Shown here piece after piece: positions 44,045 to 57,014 of a stretch of 64,000 nt of DNA. Source of the stretch: Trileptium ribeirensis. Taxonomy: Eukaryota > Nematoda > Enoplea > Enoplida > Thoracostomopsidae. The notes under the pieces were generated by a model. That model did no database searches, had not been told where the DNA came from, and saw only the letters and a program-made list of their open reading frames with translations. The stretch is from positions 38,425 through 102,424 of the forward strand of contig JASANE010026561.1 of assembly GCA_030248225.1 (NCBI GenBank), given 5' to 3'. Each line of letters starts with the position of its first letter. Position 1 is the stretch's first letter. The position numbers and the translations under genes were made by a program.

Positions 44045-46996
44045 TGTAACGAATAACAATCGAACGCTATGGATATAAAGACTTACTTTGACTTAAGGCA
44101 TCAGAGCTGCATTCATCTGCGCTGTAGCCTGCCCTAATATGTTGTTATGCCATTGAATCCGATCCGCAACTAGGTCCATAATGATTTGGTTGAAATTGTT
44201 GCGCCAGTTGATTGTTCCATAGGCGTTTTTGAGATGTTTGAGATCTTGTGCCACAATGCTATCCCATGTACAGCGAGCGGCGTTGCGGTTGCAGCTCCAG
44301 GCAGGCAGTTTTGGATTGCGCCAGACAGAATGGCAGGTGCGTTCATAGTTCATCCTCGCAATGTGACCAAGCCATCTCAGACGGTTTTTACGTAGATAGA
44401 TTCCACTGTAGGTTGTTGGCAGCACCGTTCCCGGATCCTGGTGTTATGAATACGTTGCAGGCGGCTGACATTAAGCATGAATGTTAGAGCACACATCTGG
44501 AATACCTCCAACTTGGCCAGGTCGGCTTTGGTAATTGCCCAAGTTTCAGAGGCGAATAGTAGAACAGAGGTCATCGCGGCGTTATGAACTCGCACCTTGA
44601 GCTCGGTTGTTAGATCTGGACGGCAGAATACGTGTGCTCTCAGTTGTCCAGAAGTTCGCGACGCCTTTGCAATTCTAGATTCGATATAATCCGTCGCGGC
44701 AACGCGCTTGCTGCTAATTGCGGAACCAAGATGGGTGAAGACATCGGTCACTTCTATTGCTTATCCATTGACAGTCAAATTTGGAAGCCTGTCAAGTTGG
44801 AAATACACTGCGACACTCTTTGTTGGTTTTATACGGAGGCCGAGCATGCCAGCGTTGGTGGATATCCGGTCAAGCAGGCGTTGGCAGGACTCATCATACA
44901 CCGTCATGAGCTTCAACTGACTTCATCATTATCCAATCCAGCACGATTTTGAACAGCATGGGGGAGAGTACGCAACCTTGTCCAAGGTTGAAACCGGGAA
45001 GTTAGGGGAAAATCCGGACTGTGAGCCGACGCAGGAAGTCGCACCACTACATATATATATATTGGAAGATTTTGATGTAGACTGGGGGGGAATCACACTT
45101 GTGTAGGGCATTCCATATTGAGATACGATCCGCACTGTCAAATGCAGCCGCAAATCAATGAAGCAGACTATCGTTGGCTGTCCATGGCGCATACTCAGCT
45201 CTATACATCTCTGAAGGCTAAATATTTGATCGATGCAGCCCAGAACAGTGCGGAAACCCGCTTGTTGCTCCCTCAGCTGGTTTTCATAATGGGCCTGAAG
45301 GCGGGTTCGAATAACCATTGTCAGAATTTTTCCAGCGATTGACAGCAATGTGATTCCTCGGTAGTTTAAGCAGTCGTATTTGTCGCCTTTCTTGTGGCCC
45401 GGTATTATGGTTCCATCTTTGAAATCTTGAGATCTCTAGGGTTATATAGTGAATTCAACACTCTGGACTTTTGGGAATGTCCGACTGTCGTTACGAATAG
45501 CAATGAACTTTGATCCTTTAATTCAATGTGCAGCTTAAGCCAAATCAATATCTCAAAGTCAACTATCTGCCTGGCCTCTAGGCTATAATACTATCACTGT
45601 CTATGCGTGCATACACAAATAATTCAACTTTACTTATTCTCAACAAAAAAATAAATGCCGCTTTAATATGAGTAATCCCTGTAAATGTACTGCGGTTCAA
45701 AACAAACAACTCCAATTGAAATGATGAGCAAGGTGCTTATGTACAAGATCCACAACACAAAATCCACCAAACTGACCAATGAGTAAAAATCTCAAAATGC
45801 AAAACAAAATATATTGTTAAAATATCGCAAAGGCGAGCACGTGCTCTTCAACACTCATCATCATGCCGCAGTGTCACTATCTTTACTTTTTCACACAAAA
45901 ATCTTTGTACCGCCTTAATATCCAGGAGCCGCGTGACTATTCACAACAATCGCCAAACACTAGTATGCTGGGATGCTGGGTGCGCAAATGACCGATAAGC
46001 AGGGATGTCTCTATGCCGTAATACAAATGAGCTAAAGGCCAAATCTTTAAGTTGCTAGGGAATAGAAATAACCTGTTAATACCACCACAAGGTCCAAACC
46101 ACAATATAATACTGACTTACAATAACCGCAGAAGTAGAAGTATAGCTAGCGAACGTCGTACCAACGAACAAATTGTCGCGCAGTAACTAACGAATAAGAC
46201 GACGAACAACTGAAGTGAAGCTAAGAAACAACTGTCAAACTCTTTGATTGTCGAGCTAAAGTGAGGCTGAGCAATAACTGTTGAACTCTATGACAGTAGA
46301 ACCCAAGTGAGGCCTAGAGCAGAGTGCGTGCTGACTTAAATACCCAAGGTTCGACGCACTTGAATGTCATCTCTAAGTGATTTTGAGAACTACAGGACTA
46401 TTAATACCAAAATGTTTTGACTTATCTCACCCCAGTACAAACAAAGCCGTTCCAATGCAACCATATGTCATATGCAACAAAATTCATAAACGATCGAAAA
46501 CAACCCAGGACTATCCTCCCCTATAAACTAGAACTATTTGCTTGAAATAGTTTCTAGTGCATAGCTGCACAGCACATAGTCAAAACCCAACGCATGAGCA
46601 AAGGAAATGCCCGCAATGTAATTCGTCGAATTCCACAATGTACTACTGTCGGCACAACTCTACTTAGGGTGCTGATTTAAAATTGAACATTGACACACAA
46701 ACAATCGATAGCCAAAACAATTTCATCGCTCATGTGAGCACTTTGCTTTTTTCAGTATTTGTATAATATAAATATGAAGAACATATATAAGTATATATTA
46801 TTACGAGCAAACTTTGTTACAAGACTTGTGTGCATACTTAAAGTAAAACGCCAAAGCACCATGGGATCATATAGGTGGTATTGTTATAGAATGTAAGACA
46901 TCTTGTCGAATCACGAAATTCTAGTTAAAATAATCGTAGCATCTAATGCTTTTTATGCAAAGCGTAGGGCCGTCGCCACGTGTGCCTATTGTTACA
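44045..46996 (-). repeat. 5' LTR of the minus-strand retroelement, split by a LINE
   Basis: Starts TGTAACGAATAACAATCGAA and ends ATTGTTACA. The portion 45436-46996 aligns with 37360-38944, and the first ~25 bases at 44045-44069 align with 37337-37360. The intervening ~1.36 kb is the LINE insertion. Confidence 0.88.
44075..45437 (-). mobile_element. 5'-truncated LINE with reverse-transcriptase remnants, inserted in the LTR
   Basis: On the minus strand the order is RT core pieces (SIAGKILTMVIRTRLQAHY, then QQAGFR and IVCFIDL at 45348-45100) and later RT and thumb sequence (HLGSAISSKR, LLFASETWAIT at 44751-44500). The typical LINE C-terminus RLRWLGHIARM lies at about 44370. Frames are broken, and the segment that should hold the F/Y-x-DD box is missing near 44930. 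The ends show an approximate target duplication: CTATGGATATA on the left and CTAGGGTTATA on the right. I cannot assign the clade with confidence. Confidence 0.8.
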
Positions 46997-47386
46997 ACAG
47001 TTACAGTACATTATGTGCCATAGTTCTCACTTTGTGTGAAGCCAATATTTAGTAGTTTGCCACACGAAAGAAAAATTCCGAAAATTTCAAAATGTTAGTT
47101 CAGACTATGAAAGGTGTTTTATTTATGTAGTGTGGTCTAATTAAGTTTATTCAAACGGAGCGGGCGGAGTTTCCACTGAGGGTGCTAGGGAGAAAATCGT
47201 GAAAATTCTACTTTTTGACTGTTTTTGTCACGCATAATAAATCTTCGGGTGTGATGGATTTCGATAATTTTTTATTCGATACCAAAAATGACGAAAAAGT
47301 GCTTTTTGTTCAGTGCGAATAGCTCCGACCCCATCTTCAGGGTCAAGATGGCAAAAACAGGTTTTTAAGGGTTCTTTGCCAAATTA

Positions 47387-47570
47387 CAGTACCCGCCAAA
47401 AATGACTGTCGCTCGCTCTCGACTCGCTGGAGACTCGCTCGAAGTAAATTTGTTCTAAAATAGAATTTGCTATTAATTTAAATAGTTTCGAAATCTCGAG
47501 CGAGCCACTCGCTTGAGACTCCCTCGAACTGTCTCGCTCGAAATAAGACGGTCATTTTTGGCGAGTACTG
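47387..47570. mobile_element. Tc1/mariner-type MITE, CGAGCGAG family, copy 3
   Basis: TA on both sides. The ends are CAGTACCCGCCAAAAATGAC and GTCATTTTTGGCGAGTACTG. S copy 1 shows the unoccupied site at about 34618 ('tttgccaaatctggcc'). Confidence 0.87.
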
Positions 47571-48402
47571 TAGGCCTTACGGATATCAGTATTTCGCAGC
47601 CCATATCTCTCGACATAGGCATTGCATCGAAAAACCGAGAGCACTGGACAGAATCAGCTCATCGAGTTTTCTGATCACTTTTGTGGGGCCACACTCTGGG
47701 CCACTGTCCGTCCGAATATGGCACGTCTACCCTTATAGCGATTTTTCTCTAATTTCGTTTTCTTATTGCTTGTTTTTACCTTACAATGAGTGCCTATTAA
47801 GTTTTTGAACACGCCGGGCACGATGATTTTGCTATCTAGAGTCCAGCTTGGCTATATTATATATACCTTTTCTTGGGGTTTCAAGGGTTTTTGGTTGATT
47901 AACCAGATCTCCAAAATGTAGCGCGTTTTCATTTGTTTGATTATATATTGCATGCAGGGCATCAAGAATAGTATTTTTAAATATGTTTAAAGCTGAATAC
48001 AACGATTTACTTACTTAGTGTCCACGATGAATATTTCATTAGTTTTCATGGGCTCTCTTTGCGCTTGGAATCAATGAACATGATTTCCAGAATAGTCTTT
48101 CTTCAGTTGTTTTGTTACATATAAATATAATACAATACAATGGTTTGGTTGTCCAGAGTCCAGCGTACATATTTTATGCCTTGTGGGTTTTCAATAGGTT
48201 TAGGGTCAGTAAACTTGAGTTCTAGATTACAGTCTGTCTTCAGTTGTTTGGTTACATGATGCGTAAAGGTCAACAAGAATTGTCTATATAGGTTTTCGGG
48301 TAGGCTGAATACTTTTGTTTGGGTATCCATAGTCCAGCACGAGTATCTTATGGCTTTTCAAACGTTTTCATTGGGTTTGTAGTCAATGTATTTCCAGAAA
48401 AT

Positions 48403-49126
48403 TGTTGGTTCTTTTTCGTTATCTCCCCAGCCGGCGTTTGCCGAAATTGGTCAGATTGTGGGAATTTTGGTATTTTTTGTGATCCCCCTGGTCATTTCAA
48501 CCAAAAAATCGAATTTTTTAAATTGGGAACCCAAGAACTTTCCTCATTAACTTTATATTTTTACCCTCCATTCGACATGGCATGACGAGCTTAGTCGAGT
48601 GGTGTTATTTTTGACAAGATCCGGGAATGGTGTTATTTTTAAAAGCATAAATTATAAATCATCAAGCATAACCGTTATTGTTGTGTTTTTTCAAATTTTC
48701 CCACTTGTTTTGTTTTTCCAATTTTCTCACTTGTTCTGTTTTTCAAATTTTTCTCACGAGTTCAGCAAGACAGTTTGATTTGTCTTAATTTTGGGCAAGT
48801 TTTTCAGGTGGGACGGTCCTCGTCCTGCATCCTATGCACCGGTATCGGTGGCAGAGAAGCTCAGTTTTGAACAGTTTTTGACCACAACTTAGGATCCTGT
48901 TGCCGGATCCCGTCAAAAATAGCACCATTCGATTCAGCTCGTCAAGCTGCGTCGAATGGTCGCATAGTTTAAGAAAAAAGTTTTTTATGTTCCCAAGGCA
49001 CCTGGAAAACAAAAAATCTGAAACTTTAAAAATTCGATTTTTTCAAGAAATATAAAAATTTTCAGAGTATAACCGTTTTTGGGCAAACGCGTGCTGACGG
49101 ATAACAGAAAATACAAAAGAAGCAAA
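48403..49126. mobile_element. Foldback-type element with long inverted arms
   Basis: Outer arms contain GTTATC(T)CC...GCGTTTGCC (48418-48445) and its inverse (49080-49106). Middle arms contain AAAATCGAATTTTT (48505 and 49025). Inner arms are the longest: CATTCGAC...TGACGAGCT...ATTTTTGAC..GATCCGG at 48569-48628, inverted at 48908-48963. The loop is about 280 bp. It lies inside an S unit. The exact target duplication is unclear. Confidence 0.72.
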
Positions 49127-49211
49127 TATCTGTCTTCAGTTGTTTGGTATATGGCATCAAAAATAGTCTATATAAAAGCTTTTTTGAATACAATGATTGT
49201 GTAATCCACGT

Positions 49212-51796
49212 CAAGCTGCTGCATTTCGCACTTCCAACGCAATGCCCATACGATCCTGGCTATCGTAACATCGAGGGCGGGCCCAATGGGCTTAATTTTT
49301 TCTTTTCCAGCCGGTCACAAGAAGCTACTGAGCTTAACAAGCTGCGTGAGCGCGTCACAGGATATGTTAGGCCAAAGAGACCATACCATTATTCCCTATC
49401 CTCTTTCCACCTGGAAGCGTCCAACGACAATAATTGATTATTTTGGCCAGTGCCCTTACTCTGGTCCGATAATCCTTAGACGTTTTACGCCGGATCGTAG
49501 CTGGTCAGCTCAACCTTGATTCCTAATCTGAAATTGACGATGCGGTGGAATTGGCGGAAAGAGATGCTCGCGTCGCACGAGTCGCACCATGGAGTCGGCG
49601 AATTACGCTAAAGCTTGGGACCTTTCGACGTCAAGCCTTAACGCAGGTCGTCCATCTGGAGCGAAGATTTCAAACTCCTTTCAATAGGTATCGCTACTGA
49701 AAGGCATCAAAAGATGGTGGCAACATAGGCTTTTTAATCATTGTTTATTGAAAAGCAAAGCGAACATACACATATAGTGTAGGATGATAGTTAATGATAA
49801 TACGACATTGAACAAGGCAATATCATAGTGATTAAATTACGTCGTGGGTCTGCGTACGATATAACTACGTTTCGGGTCCTGGTTCAAAATCGGGGTCCTC
49901 GCCTTCTTAGTCGACCGCTCACAGCCGTGGGGGTCATATATTCTTCTTGATAATCGCTATCTTCGACGATGGCGGCGCTTGTCTTACTCGACTCAGGGCA
50001 ACAACTTAGTTGTATCGACTATATCGAAGGCGACCATTAAGATTCTTTTTCCCAGTGATAAGGTTTCAATACTTTAGGGTTTAGGATTTGGTGCTCCCAA
50101 TAATGTCTTTAGTATACTCCGAGATATATGTATGTACACATAATCATACCGGAAGCTTTGTAGCTGCAAACTGTGTTCGTGGTCGCTTTTATTTAGCTCT
50201 GCTCAAACATATCCGAAGGCCAGTTCATCGGGGCTAAAAATACCTAGTGTGACTGGGTAAGCGTTCCAATGCGGCAAAAAACTGGCTTTCAGTAACATTA
50301 TCTATTCTGGACAAAGGTACAAACGATAATGATAAATGTATAGTCATATATTCGAAGCTCAAGTCTCGACTCATTTTGTGACTCTAAAATGTACGGTTTG
50401 CGGCCGTTTCAATGATTACAATCCTGTACCTATGTTAACTATGAGGCACAGTACGGATGTTCTATTACTCGGCTTATAGGTCCCGGTAGAAGTAGGTTGG
50501 GACCGAATTTTTCAACTTTCAAGAGTACTGTTTCCTAAGAAATCATCCCGACTCATTTTATCAAAGTTGTCGAGGCGAAGCTTAGTGGTCTAATAATTTG
50601 ACCTACAGAAAGTGCAGAAGACGAAGGGGCCACTTTGGGTCTCAAGGTTCACGAGCGTACTATACACTAATTTTATATCCGACTTCGCAAAGAAGTATCT
50701 TCACACTACCGCAATAATTTATCTGCCCAGTGTGGAAATGCTACATACGAGTCGTCAAAAATTATTTGATTTGGTTCACCCTATGTATGATTTCTTAAGC
50801 TGTCAATTGGTATGCTTAATTAGTCCTTATTCGAAAGGAGGCACACTATGGTTGAGCTCGTAAGCGGACCACTGCGGAAGGAATGAACCACTCTGGGGCT
50901 TTCCCCAATTTGGATTAAAATACTTCGCCTACCTGACTAATTCTTACTCAATTGTATGTCCGAACTCTATTGCTCGCCTAGGGGAATTATTTTGTCATTT
51001 TATCGGCTCGATCATCATCGTTGCGAAACTATGGTGCTAATGTAATATGGGACACCCTCTTCATAGTAAGGGCGCTTCTAAGCGGAATTTTAACGAGCTT
51101 CTTTTCAGCAAATCGCTGTGTATAAATTGTATATCTATATCATACAAATATATAGTTTCACGTTGTTTTCGGGGCATAGCGGCAAGAATTAAAATTTGAC
51201 TTAGCTAGCTAAGATTCGTGCAGGAGCTCAATCCCTGTAGAAATTTTAGTCAAATTTTATTATTTTTAACTATTGCAACGAGTTTATTCTGCAAGCCAAT
51301 GGTCCTTTCAACCGTAATTAAGTTTCCTTATATTCTTTGACTCAACTTATGATTCCAATTTAATGGGTTCCTCGGTCTCGACCGAGGATTTCGAACTAAT
51401 TTATCGAAATGGTGAGGCAAACCTATATTTTTGAATTACTAAAAATTATGCCCGCCTTTCTCTGTCAAAATTTGCACGAAGGCTATTCTTTCCCAATATT
51501 TTCGATTTCTGAGGGCCGGGTTACCGGTATTTTCAAAAATTAGTCCGTCGGCTGAGACCCGACAGATCCGACATCGCGTCTCGCGATGTTGCTAAAATTT
51601 TATACATAAAGATTGCCATTTGCCATAAAATACACCAACTCTGTCCTACTGCATTGATGTCAGACACAGAAACGAGAGAGAAATGAAATACGTTACAACT
51701 GTGAATCTAAAGCTAAGTTACAATGGTGAAACTAAACCTATCTAGCTTAACGGTATTGTGTAAATTTTGTAAAGAAACACTGAGCGGCTTTTGCGT

Positions 51797-51831
<35 letters not shown>

Positions 51832-54800
51832 CAACTTCACGGCGCTATAGAGTCAAGCTCAACGGGGTCTTCTCTCCTATTTGCTGAACGTGCCAAAACC
51901 TTGCCTGGCTCAATAGCGCAAATGGATGGCCCAACGGGCCTCTATTTTCAAAATAAAAATAATCAAAATTTCTGGAAGGAGTTTTGAATTATGAGTGATT
52001 GAAATTTTAGGTGGGGGCGAGCTCCTTTTGGGTTTAAATTTGTTGAATCTTAGGGTCTTACTTGAACGACCAAATATGGTGCAATAACTCAGTGAAGTTT
52101 CAACAAAATTTCTGGAGAGAATATTGAATTGTATTAAATTTTCGCTCAAAGTGATGGTGCCCTGCTTTCTAGCTATCGGGCTCATTGACCCGAATCGTTA
52201 TTGATCAAATTCACGGTCTTTATTCAAAAGCGCATGTCCATACCTAGGATCGGATAAAATTTCAGCAAAATTCGTGCACGGAATTTTCGATAAGATAAGT
52301 TTATCGATCTTGGGTTCCTAATAATAAATGTTCAGGGTACTATTTCGTAAATGTATGAATGCGCTATATGTGATTATACTAATCATATATACTCGAAATC
52401 AGGCAGTTGGCTAACCCTGGCACGTTTTGTTCTCAATATGCATGTCTGGAAAGTTTTTACTTAACATCGGTCAACTCAATTTCAAGTTATATCTCTTAAC
52501 TCTACTCAGGAATCACGTAAACTGTGTCTTTTCGCGAGTGTCGCGGTTATTTGTGCCATAACTCAGTTACCGAGGGAGGTTCAGAGTGAGTTCGGCTAGA
52601 CGAACAAATAATTGAACGACTACTTCGGACCATGGACTTGCGGGGCAAGATAGCATTGGCGTAATTACCATGTAAAGGAAAGCAAGGCCAGGTAGTCTAT
52701 GAATCCTCAGTATTCTAACTCAACTACTTGGTATTCCGTGCCATCGGACATTGTCCCTCCTTATAACTTATCTTCTTTAGCGTCGGTGGCGTAGAACTTC
52801 TGCTGCCCCCTCCCCATACTTAACATTGTTTGATCCAAATCCATGAACCTTCTGTCCGTCCATTCACAAAATCCACAAGTCAGAATAACGTAAGCAATAT
52901 CTTTGAAAATAGCACACAAAGCATCGGTGCCGGTCTGCAAAACCGACCGAACTCCGTGCTGCCGAAGTCAGACTGAATTAGTTTCTTAGTCGCGACAGCT
53001 GACTCAATTATCTTTTCAGTCTCCGACCAATCAGAGACGATTTAATTCAGAGCGGAGTCCCGGTCTTTTCTGAAAATACCCAATAAATTTTTTTTTATTT
53101 TGGAACGACTACTGAAAACTCGTAGCGCTCCCAGTTCAAAGGACAGTTTTGATGTAACGAAAATGATTAATTGGGTCATTAGGATCCGATTAATATGTCT
53201 GGGGATGCCAAATTTTGGGAACCGTTCCGGGGTCCCAGACCATAGTCAGCAAAATAGTTTCTTTTCGAGACGATTTGTCCTAATTTTGTAGACAGTTCAT
53301 ACCCAAGTGCTCGCGTGCCAATTTTTTCTCTTATCACTCAACTCTAGGCCTAAATTAATCCCATTTCATTTATATTAAAATTAAACTTAACATTAATTTA
53401 ATATTTGATTAATTAATATATTAACGTAAATTAACTATATTTAAGTATGGTAAGTATATTACTTTATTCCTAATCGACTGCAGACGGATATATATACCCA
53501 CATAATAAATTATATTGCTTTATTAATTAAATAACTTCCATATATTTATATACATATATGTATATACTTGTATAACTATTACTAAATTTATAATTACTAA
53601 TATTTTTTTAATATAAATATAATTTTACTAGAATTTTAATACAAATAATAAATAAATACGGCAGACGCTGCTTATTTTATGTTATTTTTATATAAAACTT
53701 ATTAGTTAACAATCTTATTTACTTAATAAATATATTAAATAAAATTTTAACATTAAATATATATGTATTACTTATAGACTGATATCTAAATATATGTACT
53801 TAAGTATAAGGGACCATAATTTTTTTAAACCAAAAAGGGGAACCGGACTTTTGAGCAAGCCCATCTCAGTTTATGATAATATAATATAAAGGATTTAGGG
53901 GCCTCCAGCTGGCGCGGAGAACTTTTTTGTGGGTCGAGAGGTATAGTTTTGCGTCGGATTTAACGGGGGGAACACAACGATGGGTAAGATGACCATCGCG
54001 AAAATTTTCCCAGTTTTCATGGGGTACTGTACCCAAGGTGGGCACAGCGGACTCACACGGGGCTAAAATTAAATCCTATTGTATGGGAATCCAAATATAG
54101 TATTTATATACTTATAAATAAAACAATTATTAAAATATCTGATTAATTTTAATTAATTCATTTATCCCATTTTTGAGGGTATTCCTAATTATCCCGTGAT
54201 AAGTCCGTGGAGTCAAATCGGATCTCCACGGGACCGCTCTCATTGGAATGTCGAGAAATTTTGTATATACCAAAAAAATACATTTCTCAATGGTTTCTCA
54301 TTTCCGGGCAAACCGCAAAGACCCTCAATTCCGGGATAAAAAGGATAAAGATGCAATTGGCACTAGGTGACAATCCGGGTTATTATGCCGAAGCATTGTG
54401 TGCAGGCTGGCCGTGATGATTACCCATTACACCACCCATCATCTTATCCGTCTTGACCAAAGTCTAGTACCTGTTTAACGCAAAAGTACTGCGAAGCAAT
54501 TGTGGCTGAGTCCCTTGCCCAAGGAGATTAGCGCAACCACTGGATTCGAACTCCCGACTTCACGATTATGAAGCAGGCGCCCTAACCACTCGGCCACGCC
54601 GCCCAATTCCGGGATTCAAAATTATTATCAGGTAACTTAGCCAGTGAAAATGAACACTGGTAGCTTTTATTTATTAAGTTAGTTATTTTCCAGTGAATTT
54701 GTAAATTTGATACAGCAGAAATTCTATTAATAAATTTTTGAAATTTGATTCATTTGCTGTTCGCTTCGGCAGACAGCCAGAATTTTTTTGGGTCTTCCCT

Positions 54801-56560
54801 TGTGAGGGCGGTCGAGACAGGTTTTCTGTTGGGAATAATTTTCTCTATCAAGTTTGGCTAAATTTTCCCTATTCTATCGCTCTATCGCACAGGTTCACGC
54901 TTTTCCTATAAGTTTATGTGGATTCGGAGTCACACCATCCTATCTTTAATTCGCGGGTCGGGAATTGTAAGGTACCCCAAAATACGTCACCAAACCCGAC
55001 GGTTATGTATACATACATATTCGATAAAATACGTAGACAAAACTAATACGATTACGATTAACATTATTGAATGGAATACGGTGGGGTGCACTTGGGTACC
55101 TGACCCAACCCGATCAACCAACAAACGAGTTACCAACATATATCGAAGGTAATGCGCATTTCGTATAACCTGCAAAAGTAGCAACAATAACGATCGGTAC
55201 AATGGGCATTGGTAATACAAGTTAACAAGATAAAGGTACAGTTATAACAATGCAATTATATATGACAACAATGGTACAGTCACGATTACAGCAGTAAATA
55301 TACATGAAAATATGCCGTCATGGCAACCTGGTGTGAATGTTTATTGTACCGTATTTTAGTACACAATTTTATTCACGTATATATATAACAAAACCGAATC
55401 ACTGAAAGAAAATCAATACACACAATACCACAAATGATATCGCACACGGAATAATTCAATCAATTAGAAACATAAGAAAATTAACATAATCACTCCCAAT
55501 TTTATCTAAACTTTGTAGAAAACATTTTTCCTTTATGATGCAGTTCGCTACAATGAACATTTTAAACTCTGATTCCGCTGTCAGAGGACTTGGCCTTGCA
55601 TTTAAGGTTAACCTACGTTAAAATATACTGAAACTCTTAATAACTTTTCCTATGCTATTACATCTAGCAGGAACTAACTACTCAAAACGCATTTAAACTA
55701 AGTTAGAGAATTGAGAATTCTAGATTTCCAAGATTACACTAGCATGGTTACATGTGTTACGAGCCATTATAGGAGAATTTGATTTGCATATCGACGACTA
55801 GGTGTCACATTCCTACGCCTTGACGTCTTTAAAGCTTTAACACGTGTCAAAACATATGTAGAACAACATCCGTTCTTGTACACGTGGTAACAACGGTACC
55901 ATTGACATTTATGTACATTTACATTTATGACAATGCAATTATATACGGCTGTAAAGGTACAATCAATTTCATACGATCATTACTATAAGAATACATGAGT
56001 TTATAGCGACAACAAACGGCATGACAGGGTACAGACATCAACAACGAAAATATGCCTTTATGGCAACAGCAAACTGCATACAAATGGAATAATACGGTAC
56101 ATAATAATAGTAATAGGTATGATATAAATATGATAATGGTAATGGTACGATTCAAAGGTAACAGTGGTACGATATATAGGTGCATACAGGTACTCAGGAT
56201 AATGATAATGGTACAAAATATTGTAATGGTATCAAGGTACATTATATATATAGCAACGGTGCTAGAACGCGATAATAATACAAATTATAACGAATGTAAC
56301 AACTCATCGTATACAGTGGCGTATGCGATTTATAACAACCACAAATAAGGCAATAATTTTGATTCGTACTATCCATGACCTAGGTTTGCACAGGTGGAAC
56401 CATCGATAGCTAGATTTATATACACGCGCTGGTGCGGGAGGGGTCTCCAAATTCATTCAGAACTGTTATTATGTGTTTGGTTCCTATGGTGGTTTGTAGC
56501 AAAATTCGTAAATATTGTCCATTGGGCTGTGGTAAGGAATAATCACTTTCGTAACGATCA
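49212..56560 (+). repeat. Long noncoding repeat family R, copy C
   Basis: It starts at GCTGCTGCATTTCGCACTTC, as copies A and B do, and follows copy B block by block to the AT-rich and 'ggtaatac'-rich 3' part. Its insertion splits S copy 2. It contains a SINE at 54338-54604. A repeated phrase 'tagagtcaagctcaac.ggg' occurs at 51798 and 51850. No convincing ORF. Confidence 0.7.
54338..54604 (-). mobile_element. tRNA-derived SINE with 11-bp target duplication
   Basis: On the minus strand it starts GGGCGGCGTGGCCGAGTGG (A box TGGCCGAGTGG), and a B box GTTCGAATCC follows about 55 nt into the element. The body contains CTTGGGCAAGGGACT and ACAATTGC, and the 3' end is T-rich. AATTCCGGGAT flanks both sides (54327-54337, 54605-54615). 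R copy B shows the unoccupied site at about 32617. It resembles a tRNA gene at its head only, so it is not a working tRNA. Confidence 0.88.
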
Positions 56561-56830
56561 AGCATGGATCTGTTACAATTGGTTATCCAAAGTCCATTGT
56601 GCAGATTTCATGCTTTTTCGTGGGTCTTCAATGGGTTCAATTGTTTTCCGTGGGTTTAGGGTCGACGAGGGGTTTTCAGTGGGTCCTGGGTTCAAGAGGT
56701 TTTAGGATGGTATTGTCTTCAATCACAGCATGTTACAGGTGATTAAACAAAACTTAAAAATGAAACAACGCTAGCTCAGTTTCACCCTCGCTTGCGAGTT
56801 ACTAGTATAGCCAATATTTAGCCTGTGTTT
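56560..56830 (+). repeat. Repeat element S, copy 2, right part
   Basis: Resumes mid-unit with 'ttggttatccaaagtccattg' and carries the S tail ('gtcgacgagg', 'gttcaagaggttttagg', 'cttaaaaatgaaacaa'). Confidence 0.6.
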
Positions 56831-57014
56831 TGCATTACAAAAGAGAAATTCCGAAAATCTCAAAATGTGTTTTAGACTAAGCAAGTTGTTTTGTTATTAT
56901 TGAGTTTATTAATGTCTTAGCCAATAATAAATATTTTATATATTAATACATATTGCTGTTGTCATGGACGTATCTCTGAAGTCGAGCTGTTGCAGATTCT
57001 TTACTATATTTTAG

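Larger units (their letters stand above)
37337..46996 (-). mobile_element. LTR retroelement with gag and env remnants but no pol
   Basis: Both borders are visible: 4-bp duplication ACAG at 37333-37336 and 46997-47000, and LTR ends TGTAAC/GTTACA. Read on the minus strand the order is 5' LTR (46996-44045), tRNA-Gln primer site, gag (43987 to about 41253), env (41206 to about 39370), polypurine tract (38957-38945), 3' LTR (38944-37337). The space between gag and env is far too short for protease, reverse transcriptase and integrase. A LINE sits in the 5' LTR and a hAT-like MITE in gag. Stops and frameshifts make it inactive. Confidence 0.88.
47140..49211 (+). repeat. Repeat element S, copy 2, left part
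   Basis: The head at 47150-47800 and ~180-bp core units (about 47812, 47993, 48125, 48306 and 49188) match S copy 1. A mariner-type MITE and a foldback element interrupt it. Repeat R copy C cuts it at about 49212. Its continuation is at 56560-56830. Confidence 0.65.

Noticed and set aside
53340..53860. Replication origin or matrix attachment site in the AT-rich block
   Set aside because: The block is part of a dispersed repeat. AT-richness alone is no support.
54545..54604. Functional tRNA gene
   Set aside because: The A and B boxes are present, but the anticodon arm and acceptor do not close well. The sequence continues as a SINE with target duplications.
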